Part shown: in pieces, positions 1 through 6,744 of the stretch
How positions within the stretch are numbered: position 1 is the first letter of the stretch
Layout of the letters: the number at the start of each line of letters is the position of its first letter
Source of the DNA: an uncultured Lachnospiraceae bacterium
GTDB lineage: Bacteria > Bacillota_A > Clostridia > Lachnospirales > Lachnospiraceae
NCBI GenBank assembly: GCA_905200565.1
Contig: CAJKKX010000004.1
Location: forward strand, 1 to 21,490
Direction: 5' to 3'
DNA: 21,490 nt
Notes under the pieces: generated by a model
Seen by the model: only the letters and a program-made list of their open reading frames with translations
Told to the model about the DNA's origin: nothing
Databases searched by the model: none
Translations under genes and position numbers: made by a program

Positions 1-90
1 CGCCAGGATAATCTCATAGGTATTGCCGATGTGCGGTTTGCCCGATGTGTAGGCAATCGCCGTTGTCATATAAAATTTTTTCTTTTCCAT
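1..90 (-). CDS. metG: Methionyl-tRNA synthetase, N-terminal 30 residues (gene runs off the left edge)
   Basis: Cytoplasmic enzyme that charges tRNA-Met. Only the first 30 codons are inside the window. The translation reads MEKKKFYMTTAIAYTS followed by GKPHIGNTYEI, which is the class I synthetase N-terminus with the HIGH-type motif HIGN at about residues 20-23. The ATG at 88-90 is preceded by AAAGGAG about six bases upstream. The Met-specific T-box leader directly upstream independently supports the identity. The rest of the gene, including the KMSKS loop and any C-terminal tRNA-binding domain, cannot be seen. Confidence 0.93.
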   Translation of the reverse strand, partial: MEKKKFYMTTAIAYTSGKPHIGNTYEIILA

Positions 91-114
91 AATATCTCCT
101 TTCTCCTTCCGCAA

Positions 115-155
115 AGACAAAAAAGCCCATCTTCCCTATTCTGAGAAGACAGGCT
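115..155 (-). terminator. T-box regulated terminator
   Basis: On the minus strand AGCCTGTCTTC and GAAGATGGGCT form an imperfect stem around a 10-base loop, followed by TTTTTTG. It lies directly downstream of the UGGU-containing antiterminator sequence, with which it would be mutually exclusive. Confidence 0.85.
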
Positions 156-267
156 GTTCACCCGTGTTACCACTTCACTTTATCCGCACCTCGCGGTGCA
201 GACCTCATCAGGTGCGTACACACCCTGCCGCTATAACAGGCGGTTCCCGTTGCAGCCTTGCTGTGAG

Positions 268-384
268 CACTTGGCGAGGTATTTTCGAGCCTAGTGCGAA
301 CGCACACCCGGACACTTGGTGAGGTCCTTTCGAACCTAGTGTCCGCGGTGTTTCCCTGTTCTGGCACTTGGCGAGGTATTTTCG
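268..384 (-). repeat. Three copies of a 20-bp element inside the T-box linker
   Basis: CACTTGGCGAGGTATTTTCG occurs identically at 268-287 and 365-384 on the plus strand, with a variant (CACTTGGTGAGGTCCTTTCG) at 313-332. The first two are each closed by a matching 3' arm (GCCTAGTGC at 289-297 and ACCTAGTGTCC at 334-344), giving hairpins with one T-T mismatch. The third copy has lost the outer arm. They lie between Stem I and the antiterminator and look like a duplicated RNA domain rather than protein-coding sequence. Confidence 0.75.
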
Positions 385-560
385 CCCCTCTTATTTCACA
401 GTTCGGTGCACCACTCAGAAGCCATTTTCCACCTACCCCTGTACATTCCTCTCAGCGTCCGGCGCCGCCGGAAGTCTCCCCGGATACGGCGCGCATGGAA
501 TTTCTCTGTAATACAAAAGATACATGTACTCTCTTCGTCTTTGCGTTTCACTACTAACAA

Positions 561-589
561 ATCTAGCACAAAAGCAGGTATTCCGTCAA
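561..589 (-). promoter_or_regulatory. metG/T-box promoter
   Basis: On the minus strand TTGACG (584-589) and CTAGAT (561-566) are separated by 17 bp. This places the transcript start near 554, just upstream of the T-box Stem I. Confidence 0.6.
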
Positions 590-615
590 GACAGATTTTC
601 ATATACCGGTAAATA

Positions 616-798
616 TCAATCCGGTTTTTCTGCTGCCCATTTTTTATATTTCTCCGGAGTCACACATGCAATCCTCAAAATCGAAGCTTCGGGGTAGCCG
701 GAGGCAACGACCAACAGTGGTGCGATAAAAATCAGCGGTACGATCTTTGATCGTTTTACCTTCATAAACTCGATCCTGAGTAATTCCCAAAAACTCAT
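616..798 (-). pseudogene. Remnant of an ABC-2 type permease (lantibiotic-immunity type)
   Basis: The 60-residue reading frame starts MSFWELLRIEFMKVKRSKI and continues through one hydrophobic segment (PLIFIAPLLVVASG). This is the N-terminus typical of the permeases in antimicrobial-peptide immunity ABC transporters (about 250 residues, six membrane segments). After VVASG the similarity stops and the frame ends in an unrelated 26-residue tail containing TPEKYKKWAAEKPD. The RBS AAGGAGG is well placed. Most of the gene has therefore been deleted, and what remains cannot make a transporter. The tail may come from another lost gene; I do not recognise it. Confidence 0.65.
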
Positions 799-826
799 TT
801 CTTCACTTCCTCCTTACTCATAGCGT

Positions 827-943
827 TTATGGACCAAAGAAACCATAAATACTGCCTTTGCGAATATGAAGCGAAACATGATTGACAGAAGTGAAGTCCC
901 TGTATTTTTTCGTCAACTGTTCCGTGGTAATCATGCAATCCAT
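827..943 (-). pseudogene. Remnant of an ABC transporter ATP-binding protein
   Basis: From the ATG at 941-943, preceded by GAGGAG, the frame reads 38 residues beginning MDCMITTEQLTKKYRDFTS and ending in SIYGFFGP. This is the first beta strands of an ABC ATPase, broken off exactly at the start of Walker A (expected GPNGAGKS). A stop follows at once. In a neighbouring frame the sequence before the next gene reads HKRYE-stop, which looks like the C-terminus of a preceding permease. The simplest reading is one deletion joining the ATPase start to the end of a first permease gene, followed by the second permease remnant. Gene order ATPase-permease-permease next to a two-component system fits a lantibiotic-immunity or CprABC-like locus; this is inference. 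Confidence 0.65.
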
Positions 944-990
944 AAGAACATCTCCTCATTGCCTCATTGATTCCATAATAAAACACCAGC

Positions 991-1034
991 CTGACTTTTA
1001 CATTCTCGCGTCCTTACTTTTACCTTACTTTTTG
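991..1034. promoter_or_regulatory. Three 11-bp-phased repeats, probable response-regulator binding sites
   Basis: CTGACTTTTAC (991), CTTACTTTTAC (1013) and CTTACTTTTTG (1024) lie in the same register, 22 and 11 bp apart, between the divergent ABC remnant and the response regulator gene. Direct repeats one helical turn apart are what OmpR/PhoB-family regulators bind. Confidence 0.5.
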
Positions 1035-1064
1035 GGTGACGCAATTCCCAGACCGGATATCTTG

Positions 1065-1073
1065 TGATACAAT
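1065..1073 (+). promoter_or_regulatory. Extended -10 of the response regulator promoter
   Basis: TGATACAAT is an extended -10 element (TG-N-TACAAT) 20 bp before the RR start codon. No good -35 is seen 17 bp upstream (TTCCCA), consistent with an activator-dependent promoter. The leader is very short. Confidence 0.5.
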
Positions 1074-1093
1074 AATTTCGTAGGAGGTGCACT

Positions 1094-1795
1094 ATGGACA
1101 ATTCTTTTCTGCATCGAAAAAGTCTCCTTCTTGTGGACGACGAGCCGGATTTGCTGAAAATGGTATCAGCTATTTTGAAAGATGCCGGTTTTGAAACTGT
1201 TCTTACTGCTGCATCAGTAAAAGAAGCCGTCATGATGGCCAAACAGGAAAAACCTGATCTGATGATATTGGATGTAATGCTGCCGGATGGGGATGGCTTT
1301 TCCCTGATGAAACAGTTCCGTACATTTACAGATGTGCCGATAATTTTTTTAACAGCAAGAGACGAAGCCACAGACAAACTTACGGGGCTTGGTCTTGGCG
1401 CGGATGATTACATTTCAAAGCCGTTTATGCCGCAGGAACTATTGCTGCGTGTCTATGCGGTCCTGCGCCGCACTTATAAAGAGGATAGCCCGCTGGTCGT
1501 CCTGGATGGATGTACGATTGATTTCAGCCGGGCAGAGGTCAGCAAAGGCGGCAAGGTTATCTCCCTGACCGCAAAAGAGCATACCCTGCTTGAAACGCTG
1601 GCCCGCAACGAGGGAAATATCGTCACGGTTGACGCTCTTTGCGATGCGTTATGGGGTGACAATCCTTTCGGCTATGAAAACAGCCTGAATGCCCATGTGC
1701 GGCGTATTCGGGAAAAAATTGAAGCCGATCCATCAAAGCCTGTTTCCCTGATTACAATCAAGGGCCTGGGATATAAATTGATTACGAGGAAGTGA
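1094..1795 (+). CDS. OmpR-family two-component response regulator
   Basis: This is a 233-residue cytoplasmic DNA-binding regulator. An N-terminal receiver domain (about 10-125) has the acidic pair DD at 15-16, phospho-acceptor D60 in LMILDVMLP, the conserved T in FLTARD and the lysine in ISKPF. A C-terminal winged-helix domain (about 135-230) ends in the typical ITIKGLGYKL. Length is normal and the ATG follows GTAGGAGGTG. It is followed after 4 bp by a histidine kinase gene and is divergent from the ABC transporter remnants, so it was probably the sensor-regulator of that exporter. The gene itself is intact, unlike its partners. Confidence 0.93.
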   Translation: MDNSFLHRKSLLLVDDEPDLLKMVSAILKDAGFETVLTAASVKEAVMMAKQEKPDLMILDVMLPDGDGFSLMKQFRTFTDVPIIFLTARDEATDKLTGLGLGADDYISKPFMPQELLLRVYAVLRRTYKEDSPLVVLDGCTIDFSRAEVSKGGKVISLTAKEHTLLETLARNEGNIVTVDALCDALWGDNPFGYENSLNAHVRRIREKIEADPSKPVSLITIKGLGYKLITRK

Positions 1796-1799
1796 CGCC

Positions 1800-3298
1800 A
1801 TGAAATCTTTTGGAGCATATATTTCAAAGCATTTGGTGTCTTTTTCTGCATTTCTCCTAATACTGGTGCTTATCAATGTCGTTTTATTTGGCATGACCTT
1901 TTATCATACGATTTCAGATGATTACAAAGAGGCATCCCCTCGCGCCATGCTTGAGATGGCATCTGACGCGGCAACCACAGAAGGTCTGACGGATGATGCA
2001 GTACAGGAATTGCACCGGCACAATATCTGGGCCATGTACCTGACGCCAAAAGGCGAGGCTTTTGGACACTCGATTTGCCGGAAGAAATACCGCAAAATTA
2101 TAATATTCAGGATGTAGCCTCATTTTCAAAAGGCTATCTGGAAGATTATCCTGTTTTTGTCTGGAATACCGATGAGGGACTGTTAGTTTTGGGATATCCA
2201 AAGAATACCTACATGAAACTTACCAGCAACTATTATTCCATTGATGCAATCAAAAAACTTCCCTTCTATGTTATAGGAATGTTAGGCACGGATGCGCTGT
2301 GCCTGTTTTTGACCTATTATTTTTCAAAACGCAGGATCATTCAAAATACAGAGCCGATTGTAGATGCCATTGATACACTGGCAGATGGCAGGCCCGCTTC
2401 ACTTCATATTGACGGGGAGCTATCCGAAATTGCAGGCAGTGTAAATAAAGCCTCTCTGATATTAAGCAAACAGAACGCGGCCAGGGCCAACTGGATCAGC
2501 GGCGTCTCCCACGACATCCGTACACCGCTTTCTATGATTATGGGATATGCTGGCCGGATTAATGCAAATGAAACAATCAGTGACACAATTAGAGAACAGG
2601 CTGAAATCATTCGAAAACAAAGCGTCAAAATTAAAGAACTTGTGCAGGATTTGAATTTAGTGTCACGACTGGAATATGAAATGCAGCCGCTTCACAAGGA
2701 GCAGATACGCCTCTCCAAACTCATCCGTTCCTATGCGGCTGAATTGCTCAACTCCGGGATTTCTGATGCCTATACGATTGATATTGCGCCAGAAGCAGAA
2801 AATTCCTTGCTGGAATGCGATACACGCTTAATTTCACGGGCAATCGGCAATCTCGTGCAGAATAGTATCAGGCATAATCCGCAAGGTTGTAAAATCCAGC
2901 TTACCCTCGAAAACACCGATGGGGTACTTATTTTGACCGTTGCTGATAATGGGGTCGGCCTTCCCTCTGAAAAGCTAAAAGAATTAGAGGAAAAGCCTCA
3001 CTACCTGGAAAGCACCGATGAACGACTGGATCTGCGGCATGGGTTGGGTCTATTACTTGTTCGCCAGATTATAGAGGCGCATCAAGGAACTTTATCTATA
3101 GAAAGTGAACCACAAAAAGGATATAGAGCAAAAATCATTTTAAAAAAACGACGCAATCTAAAAATTTTTAAGCGGCAGCTCACAAAAGAGTGCCGCTTTG
3201 CTAATACAAGTAAATCAAAGACCTGCGAGATCCTGTCCTTAAATTCTTTCTTCCTTTTTGCATCAAACCACAGGATAACATTCGGATTTTTGGCATAA
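1800..3298 (+). pseudogene. Sensor histidine kinase, frameshifted (partner of the upstream regulator)
   Basis: The first frame (1800-2117) starts MKSFGAYISKHL with membrane segment 1 (about 15-37) and an extracytoplasmic stretch. A second frame continues from about 2062 with LPEEIPQNYN, membrane segment 2 (LPFYVIGMLGTDALCLFL), a linker, HisKA with the H-box SHDIRTP, N-box NLVQNSIRHNP, G1 ADNGVGLP and G2 RHGLGLLLV. One base is missing at the T run 2060-2063; with five T the frame reads EAFWTLDLPEE without a break. The 3' end also looks shifted at the A run 3142-3148: the ORF runs through the terminator hairpin and overlaps the opposite gene to 3298, while one more A would give a stop just before the hairpin. 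The kinase type is that found with antimicrobial-peptide immunity transporters. It is either a pseudogene or affected by sequencing errors; at best a truncated kinase lacking membrane segment 1 could be made. Confidence 0.8.
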
Positions 3299-3966
3299 AT
3301 AACAGAAGCAAGTTCCCTGTTCTGGCCTGCACCAGATTTATACCCCAGCCTCAATCTGCAAAACGAAAACAGCTCCCCTGTACGAATACCAACCTCCGCC
3401 GTAGACGAGATAGGAATAAGAAGATATCGCTGAATATGTCGGTACACCCAGTATATATCCTCATACTTCAAAAAACGTCCAGATCCCTTTCCAAAAATAT
3501 AATGCTCGCTATAACGGATCTTGTCTCCCAGTATTGATGCGGATGATCCAAACTCATGCATCATTCTTTCAAATGTACCGTCTTCCTTAGCAGACGCAAT
3601 CCGTTTATTCATTTGATGATAGCCATACGCCCACGGTATACCGAAGCATACTGTTATAGCCAGATAGAACACTACGATCGGCGGCGCTACAAACAGTAAG
3701 AAAACTGTAATCGCACACATTACAAAAAAATATTGCGGCAGACATATGGAGCCAGATATTTCCTGAGCGCTTTTTCATCAGTGTGCCGGTAGGGCTGCCG
3801 TTGCTGCGACCGCGACTGTGGGTGTGGCTGCAGGGGGTGGCTGCTCCGTATGTGGTGGCGTTCCCTGCTGAATATTCCGAAAAGAACCGTTCATTTGTAC
3901 TGCCCCGCAATGATTACAGAATTTTGCATTTTCAGGAATCTGTTTCCCACAATTTTGACAAAACAT
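3082..3966 (-). pseudogene. Zinc-ribbon membrane protein, broken by several indels
   Basis: From the ATG at 3964-3966 (RBS GGAGGA) the frame starts MFCQNCGKQIPENAKFC, a CxxC-CxxC zinc ribbon, then a proline-rich linker and stops at 3778. The continuation is seen in other frames: LQPHPQSRSQQRQPYRHTDE and KALRKYLAPYVCRNIF, then, from 3720, MCAITVFLLFVAPPIVVFYL (two membrane-spanning stretches) and a ~120-residue cytoplasmic part containing SEHYIFGKGSGRFLKYEDI. Removing one C from the run at about 3832-3836 and adding one T at 3724-3730 restores one open frame of roughly 265-290 codons. The 3' end runs through the terminator to 3082 without a natural stop, suggesting a further indel. It is the last gene of a five-gene minus-strand set. 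No known function. Confidence 0.7.
3170..3199 (-). terminator. Hairpin shared by the convergent kinase and zinc-ribbon gene ends
   Basis: AAGCGGCA (3170-3177) pairs with TGCCGCTT (3191-3198), with CTC/GAG inside and a short loop. On the minus strand it is followed by AAAAATTTTT, on the plus strand by a weaker T stretch, so it could stop both convergent transcripts. Confidence 0.6.
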
Positions 3967-4031
3967 ATTGTTCTTATCCTCCTATTACATTGCCTTTTCC
4001 GGCAATCCCCGCTCCTTATGTACTTTGTTTA

Positions 4032-4613
4032 TTACCTTCCTTTTTCTTTTGATATACATATGAGCAATATTCCCATAACAGCCATACAGCCCTGGATCAG
4101 AATAAGTCCGATCACCCCTGTAGCTATCGTTTCTCCTGTGGCTATAAGACTTCCTAAAGTTATTAAAAGGCTATATTGATGATAGCGTAAACCTGCAAAT
4201 ACAGAAAGTACGCTTAGTGCTGCTAAAGCAATCCCTCCAATCTGCAGAGCCGTCTTTGGTTTCGGAATACAGATCATCAATAGCCCGCCAATAACCATAC
4301 AGCTTTGCGCAAGAAGAAATATAATATCCTCCGCGCTTACATAGTAGATAAAATGTTCATATTGATGCCATATCAACGATATAAGTATCGAAAGTCCGCT
4401 TAATGCAACAAGCATAAAACCTCCAACCTTCAAAGCAGTCCTGATATTTGCATCTATAACCATTTGCTGCGGCGGCTCATAATAATCGTATGACTGCTGT
4501 TGCGGTGCTTCCTGAAAAGATGCCGTTGACGAAGCGAGGCCTTGCTCTGCGCCGCAATAATTACAGTATTTTATATTTTCGGGAACTTCTTTCCCGCAAT
4601 TTAGGCAAAACAT
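4032..4613 (-). CDS. Zinc-ribbon protein with a duplicated two-helix membrane module
   Basis: This 193-residue protein of unknown function has an N-terminal zinc ribbon (C3, C6, C17, C20 in MFCLNCGKEVPENIKYCNYC), a Gln/Tyr-rich linker (about 25-55) and two successive copies of a membrane module. Copy 1 begins ALKVGGFMLVALSGLSI and ends GGLLMICIPKPK; copy 2 begins ALQIGGIALAALSVLSV and ends MGILLICISKEKGR. Each copy has two hydrophobic helices separated by a segment with HQY. The same module occurs once in the 145-residue neighbour at 5231-5668, so the gene arose by internal duplication. The zinc ribbon would sit on the cytoplasmic side. It lies 21 bp after the lipoprotein gene and in the same direction. 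Confidence 0.8.
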   Translation of the reverse strand: MFCLNCGKEVPENIKYCNYCGAEQGLASSTASFQEAPQQQSYDYYEPPQQMVIDANIRTALKVGGFMLVALSGLSILISLIWHQYEHFIYYVSAEDIIFLLAQSCMVIGGLLMICIPKPKTALQIGGIALAALSVLSVFAGLRYHQYSLLITLGSLIATGETIATGVIGLILIQGCMAVMGILLICISKEKGR

Positions 4614-4634
4614 CCTGTGCTGATTCTCCTCTCG

Positions 4635-5225
4635 TCAATGTTCATAGTCCAGCAGAAGACCGCTTTCCTGTAAATATTGCTCGCATTCGCTTAATTTGAA
4701 ATAGCCATTTGACTCCGGTAATCCCAAAAATTCAGCGATCATAGCAACGCTGTCGGAATTATCCGCATCCAGTTCCTTAAATGCAAATTCACTGCGAATA
4801 TAACCGTTTTCCAGCTTAACTTCATCGTAGCTAAAATGCAGCATGTCTTCCGAAACTCCGGCAGCTTTGACCTTTTCGTCAAACGCAATATTGTCCTTAA
4901 GCATCCCCTCATACTCCGTCGAGCCTGTTGGTACATAAACCACACCGCTGACCTGCGCCACATATTCGGAGCCTTCCCGATACCATAATTCAATCGTGAT
5001 CCGGTCGTTATCGTCACGGTTCAATTCATATATTTTTTCTTTATTCACTTTCCCTTCTGCGGGTGTCTTTGATTCATCGTCTTCGTCATTGGCAGCGATC
5101 GTTTCACCGTTTGCCTGGCTTTCTGAATTTGGATTCTGCTTTGCAGCTGAGCCGGATTCCCCGCAGGCAGCTAAAGCAATCACCATCACACCTATAAATA
5201 AAAATGCCAAAATTTTCTTATACAT
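4635..5225 (-). CDS. Lipoprotein with a domain shared with the adjacent zinc-ribbon protein
   Basis: This is a 196-residue secreted, membrane-anchored protein. The signal peptide MYKKILAFLFIGVMVIALAA is followed by the lipobox cysteine (LAAC-GES). A low-complexity acidic Ser/Asn/Glu linker runs to about residue 65. The rest is a compact domain beginning DRITIELWYREGSEYV and ending AEFLGLPESNGYFKLSECEQ plus a short tail. That domain is clearly related to the C-terminal half of the 262-residue protein at 5694-6482 (ERIALRYREDG and AELAAEFIGLETEDGKIMI). The pattern, with an aromatic-rich start and a final helix after a GxxIxL/M strand, is reminiscent of YehR/DUF1307-type lipoproteins, but this is only a resemblance. 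It lies 5 bp behind the 145-residue zinc-ribbon gene, so the two are translationally close. Confidence 0.82.
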   Translation of the reverse strand: MYKKILAFLFIGVMVIALAACGESGSAAKQNPNSESQANGETIAANDEDDESKTPAEGKVNKEKIYELNRDDNDRITIELWYREGSEYVAQVSGVVYVPTGSTEYEGMLKDNIAFDEKVKAAGVSEDMLHFSYDEVKLENGYIRSEFAFKELDADNSDSVAMIAEFLGLPESNGYFKLSECEQYLQESGLLLDYEH

Positions 5226-5230
5226 TGTCG

Positions 5231-5668
5231 TTACCTTCCATTTCCTTTTGATTTGGCGATCATCACGATTCCGCCAGCTATAAACCCTATCTGCATCAAA
5301 ATTACAACCATATCCGACAGATCAAAGCTATATTGCATGTATTGATATGTACCATTGGCGCAGGCACCAATAACAGAAACGACACCAAGGATCAGCAGTA
5401 TGATGCCGCCGACTTTCGAGCCTTTCCGCGGCTTTTGCTTTGCAGCCGGCTGTTGTGATGCATAGTTCTGTTGCGACGGTTGCTGCGGCGAAGCATACTT
5501 ATTGTATGCCTGCTGCTGCGTTGACCGGGAAGGCGCAGAAGCAGCGGCACCTCCCTGCTGCGCTGACCGGGAAGACGCAGAAGCAGCGGCACCTCCCTGC
5601 TGCGCCCCGCAGTGATTACAGAATTTTGCATTTTCGGGAATCTCTTTCCCACAATTTGTACAAAACAT
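5231..5668 (-). CDS. Zinc-ribbon protein with one two-helix membrane module
   Basis: This 145-residue protein of unknown function has a zinc ribbon at residues 3-20 (MFCTNCGKEIPENAKFCNHC), a low-complexity Ala/Ser/Gln linker (about 23-80) with a tandem 14-residue duplication (QQGGAAASASSRSA, then QQGGAAASAPSRST), and one membrane module starting SKVGGIILLILGVVSVIG and ending GGIVMIAKSKGNGR. The module is the same as that found twice in the protein at 4032-4613, including the YQYMQYS segment in place of HQY. The start ATG at 5666-5668 has AAAGGAAA upstream. The repeat makes the linker length likely to vary between strains. Confidence 0.8.
   Translation of the reverse strand: MFCTNCGKEIPENAKFCNHCGAQQGGAAASASSRSAQQGGAAASAPSRSTQQQAYNKYASPQQPSQQNYASQQPAAKQKPRKGSKVGGIILLILGVVSVIGACANGTYQYMQYSFDLSDMVVILMQIGFIAGGIVMIAKSKGNGR
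5522..5605. repeat. Tandem 42-bp duplication in the linker of a zinc-ribbon gene
   Basis: Two near-identical 42-bp units begin at 5522 and 5564 (each starts TGACCGGGAAG), in frame (14 codons). They differ at only a few positions, indicating a recent duplication. Confidence 0.8.
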
Positions 5669-5693
5669 GATATTTCCATTTCCTTTCCGTTTC

Positions 5694-6482
5694 TTATTCC
5701 AGAGTAAATCCTAAACCAAGCAGTTCTTCTTCCACAGAGTTAATCATTATTTTCCCATCTTCCGTTTCTAATCCTATAAATTCTGCTGCCAGCTCTGCCA
5801 TATCCGGATCACTTTCTAACAATCCAAAGGCATATTGCATACTAAATTCATCAGCAGATTCCTGTATTGTAATAAATGCGCTGTCAGTTCCGGATTCCTC
5901 TAAATAGGCTGCTGCATCATTTACACCATTTTTGAAGGTTTCCATCCAATCCGGGTCAATGGCAGATACATCATAGAAATTCTGCATTCCATCATAGTAA
6001 CTGACAACACCATCCTCCCGATAGCGTAATGCTATCCTTTCTTCCCCATACTCGTTGCCAAACCGGAAGGTTTTCTCCAGGGACTCTGTGGCAACATTCT
6101 GATTTTTTTCTGCGGTTTCTCCTTCCATCGCATCTTCTTTAATTGACGGACTTTCAAGCCCCTCAAATGTAAAGCTGTCTGGCGTATCAAATGCAGTTGG
6201 CTGCTTTAATTGATCAGCTCCCGTAGCAAAATACCCGATTGCAAATGCCGCAGCAGCGACCGCTATTGGAACGATAAATCTAAGAGGCCCTTTGCTTTTG
6301 TTCTTCGGCGGGCGGGGTTCCGCGTACACAGGCTGTGAATTCACTGCTGAATATTGCGACTCATTCGTCTGGTAAATCGATTGCGTATCTTGTGCAGAGC
6401 AATTATTTTGTGCTGCACCACAATAATTGCAAAAATTTATACCGTTCGGAATTTCTTTTCCGCAATTTCTGCAAAACATCAT
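5694..6482 (-). CDS. Zinc-ribbon, single-pass membrane protein with extracytoplasmic lipoprotein-like domain
   Basis: This is a 262-residue protein of unknown function and the first gene of the minus-strand set. A zinc ribbon (MMFCRNCGKEIPNGINFCNY, then CGA) is followed by a polar linker, a basic stretch (RPPKNKSKGPLR), one membrane segment (FIVPIAVAAAAFAIGYFATG, about 88-107) and an outside domain of about 150 residues. The outside domain ends AELAAEFIGLETEDGKIMI and a final helix, homologous to the lipoprotein at 4635-5225. The topology would put the zinc ribbon inside and the shared domain outside. RBS GGGAGG precedes two adjacent ATGs (6480-6482 and 6477-6479); the second would also fit. 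No confident promoter was found upstream. Confidence 0.82.
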   Translation of the reverse strand: MMFCRNCGKEIPNGINFCNYCGAAQNNCSAQDTQSIYQTNESQYSAVNSQPVYAEPRPPKNKSKGPLRFIVPIAVAAAAFAIGYFATGADQLKQPTAFDTPDSFTFEGLESPSIKEDAMEGETAEKNQNVATESLEKTFRFGNEYGEERIALRYREDGVVSYYDGMQNFYDVSAIDPDWMETFKNGVNDAAAYLEESGTDSAFITIQESADEFSMQYAFGLLESDPDMAELAAEFIGLETEDGKIMINSVEEELLGLGFTLE

Positions 6483-6601
6483 TTATTTCCTCCCTTTCCT
6501 ACTTTTTATGGCATCCGGAGCTGACGCTTCCCCGGCTGCCAGTTCTTTATAAATACCATACTTCCATCAACTTTACTATTGTCTGCGCGTATTTCATTCC
6601 T

Positions 6602-6633
6602 TTTGTGCACAAATCCACGTCTTTTGTGTACAC
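6602..6633. promoter_or_regulatory. Pair of operator-like palindromes in the divergent intergenic region
   Basis: TTTGTGCACAAA (6602-6613) is a perfect 12-bp palindrome. A related site, CTTTTGTGTACAC (6621-6633), contains the palindrome GTGTACAC. Their centres are about 22 bp apart, two helical turns, between the zinc-ribbon gene and the esterase gene. No regulator gene lies directly beside them. Confidence 0.35.
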
Positions 6634-6708
6634 GTTTATCCCTCCGGGTATTCTTCCAGTCCAGCCGAAGTCCCCCATTTTTCTGTGGAAATCCTTTTTC
6701 TTCTTCTG

Positions 6709-6714
6709 TATAAT
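6709..6714 (+). promoter_or_regulatory. -10 element of the esterase gene
   Basis: A perfect TATAAT lies 30 bp before the start codon. The -35 region at 6686-6691 (TGGAAA) is weak. Confidence 0.45.
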
Positions 6715-6744
6715 GAAAGAAAAATGCTTTTAGGAGGGTACGCC

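Larger units (their letters stand above)
91..554 (-). ncRNA. T-box riboswitch (tRNA-Met sensing) leader of metG
   Basis: Read on the minus strand, the leader has a Stem I-like region around 400-540 with ACAGAGAA and a GGAAAATGGCTTCTGAG specifier region, the putative AUG specifier codon lying opposite 423-425. The T-box proper, GTGGTAACACGGG, lies opposite 163-175; its UGGU (opposite 169-172) would pair with the ACCA end of tRNA-Met, whose discriminator base is A. A terminator hairpin (119-155) followed by a T run comes next, then the metG RBS. This is the standard T-box order: uncharged tRNA stabilises an antiterminator and metG is transcribed. The linker between Stem I and the antiterminator is unusually long and contains a repeated element (see separate entry). 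Confidence 0.9.

Noticed and set aside
268..384. Repeats as a small CRISPR array
   Set aside because: Only three copies of unequal spacing (45 and 52 bp), one divergent, with spacers that form the hairpin arms; they sit inside a T-box leader and no cas genes are near.
167..612. Several short ORFs on both strands (up to 87 codons)
   Set aside because: They lie entirely inside the T-box leader RNA, have no ribosome binding sites and encode low-quality sequence.
3988..4007. Small hairpin ATTGCC/GGCAAT between two zinc-ribbon genes as a terminator
   Set aside because: Only 6 bp and no T run follows on the coding strand; not enough support.
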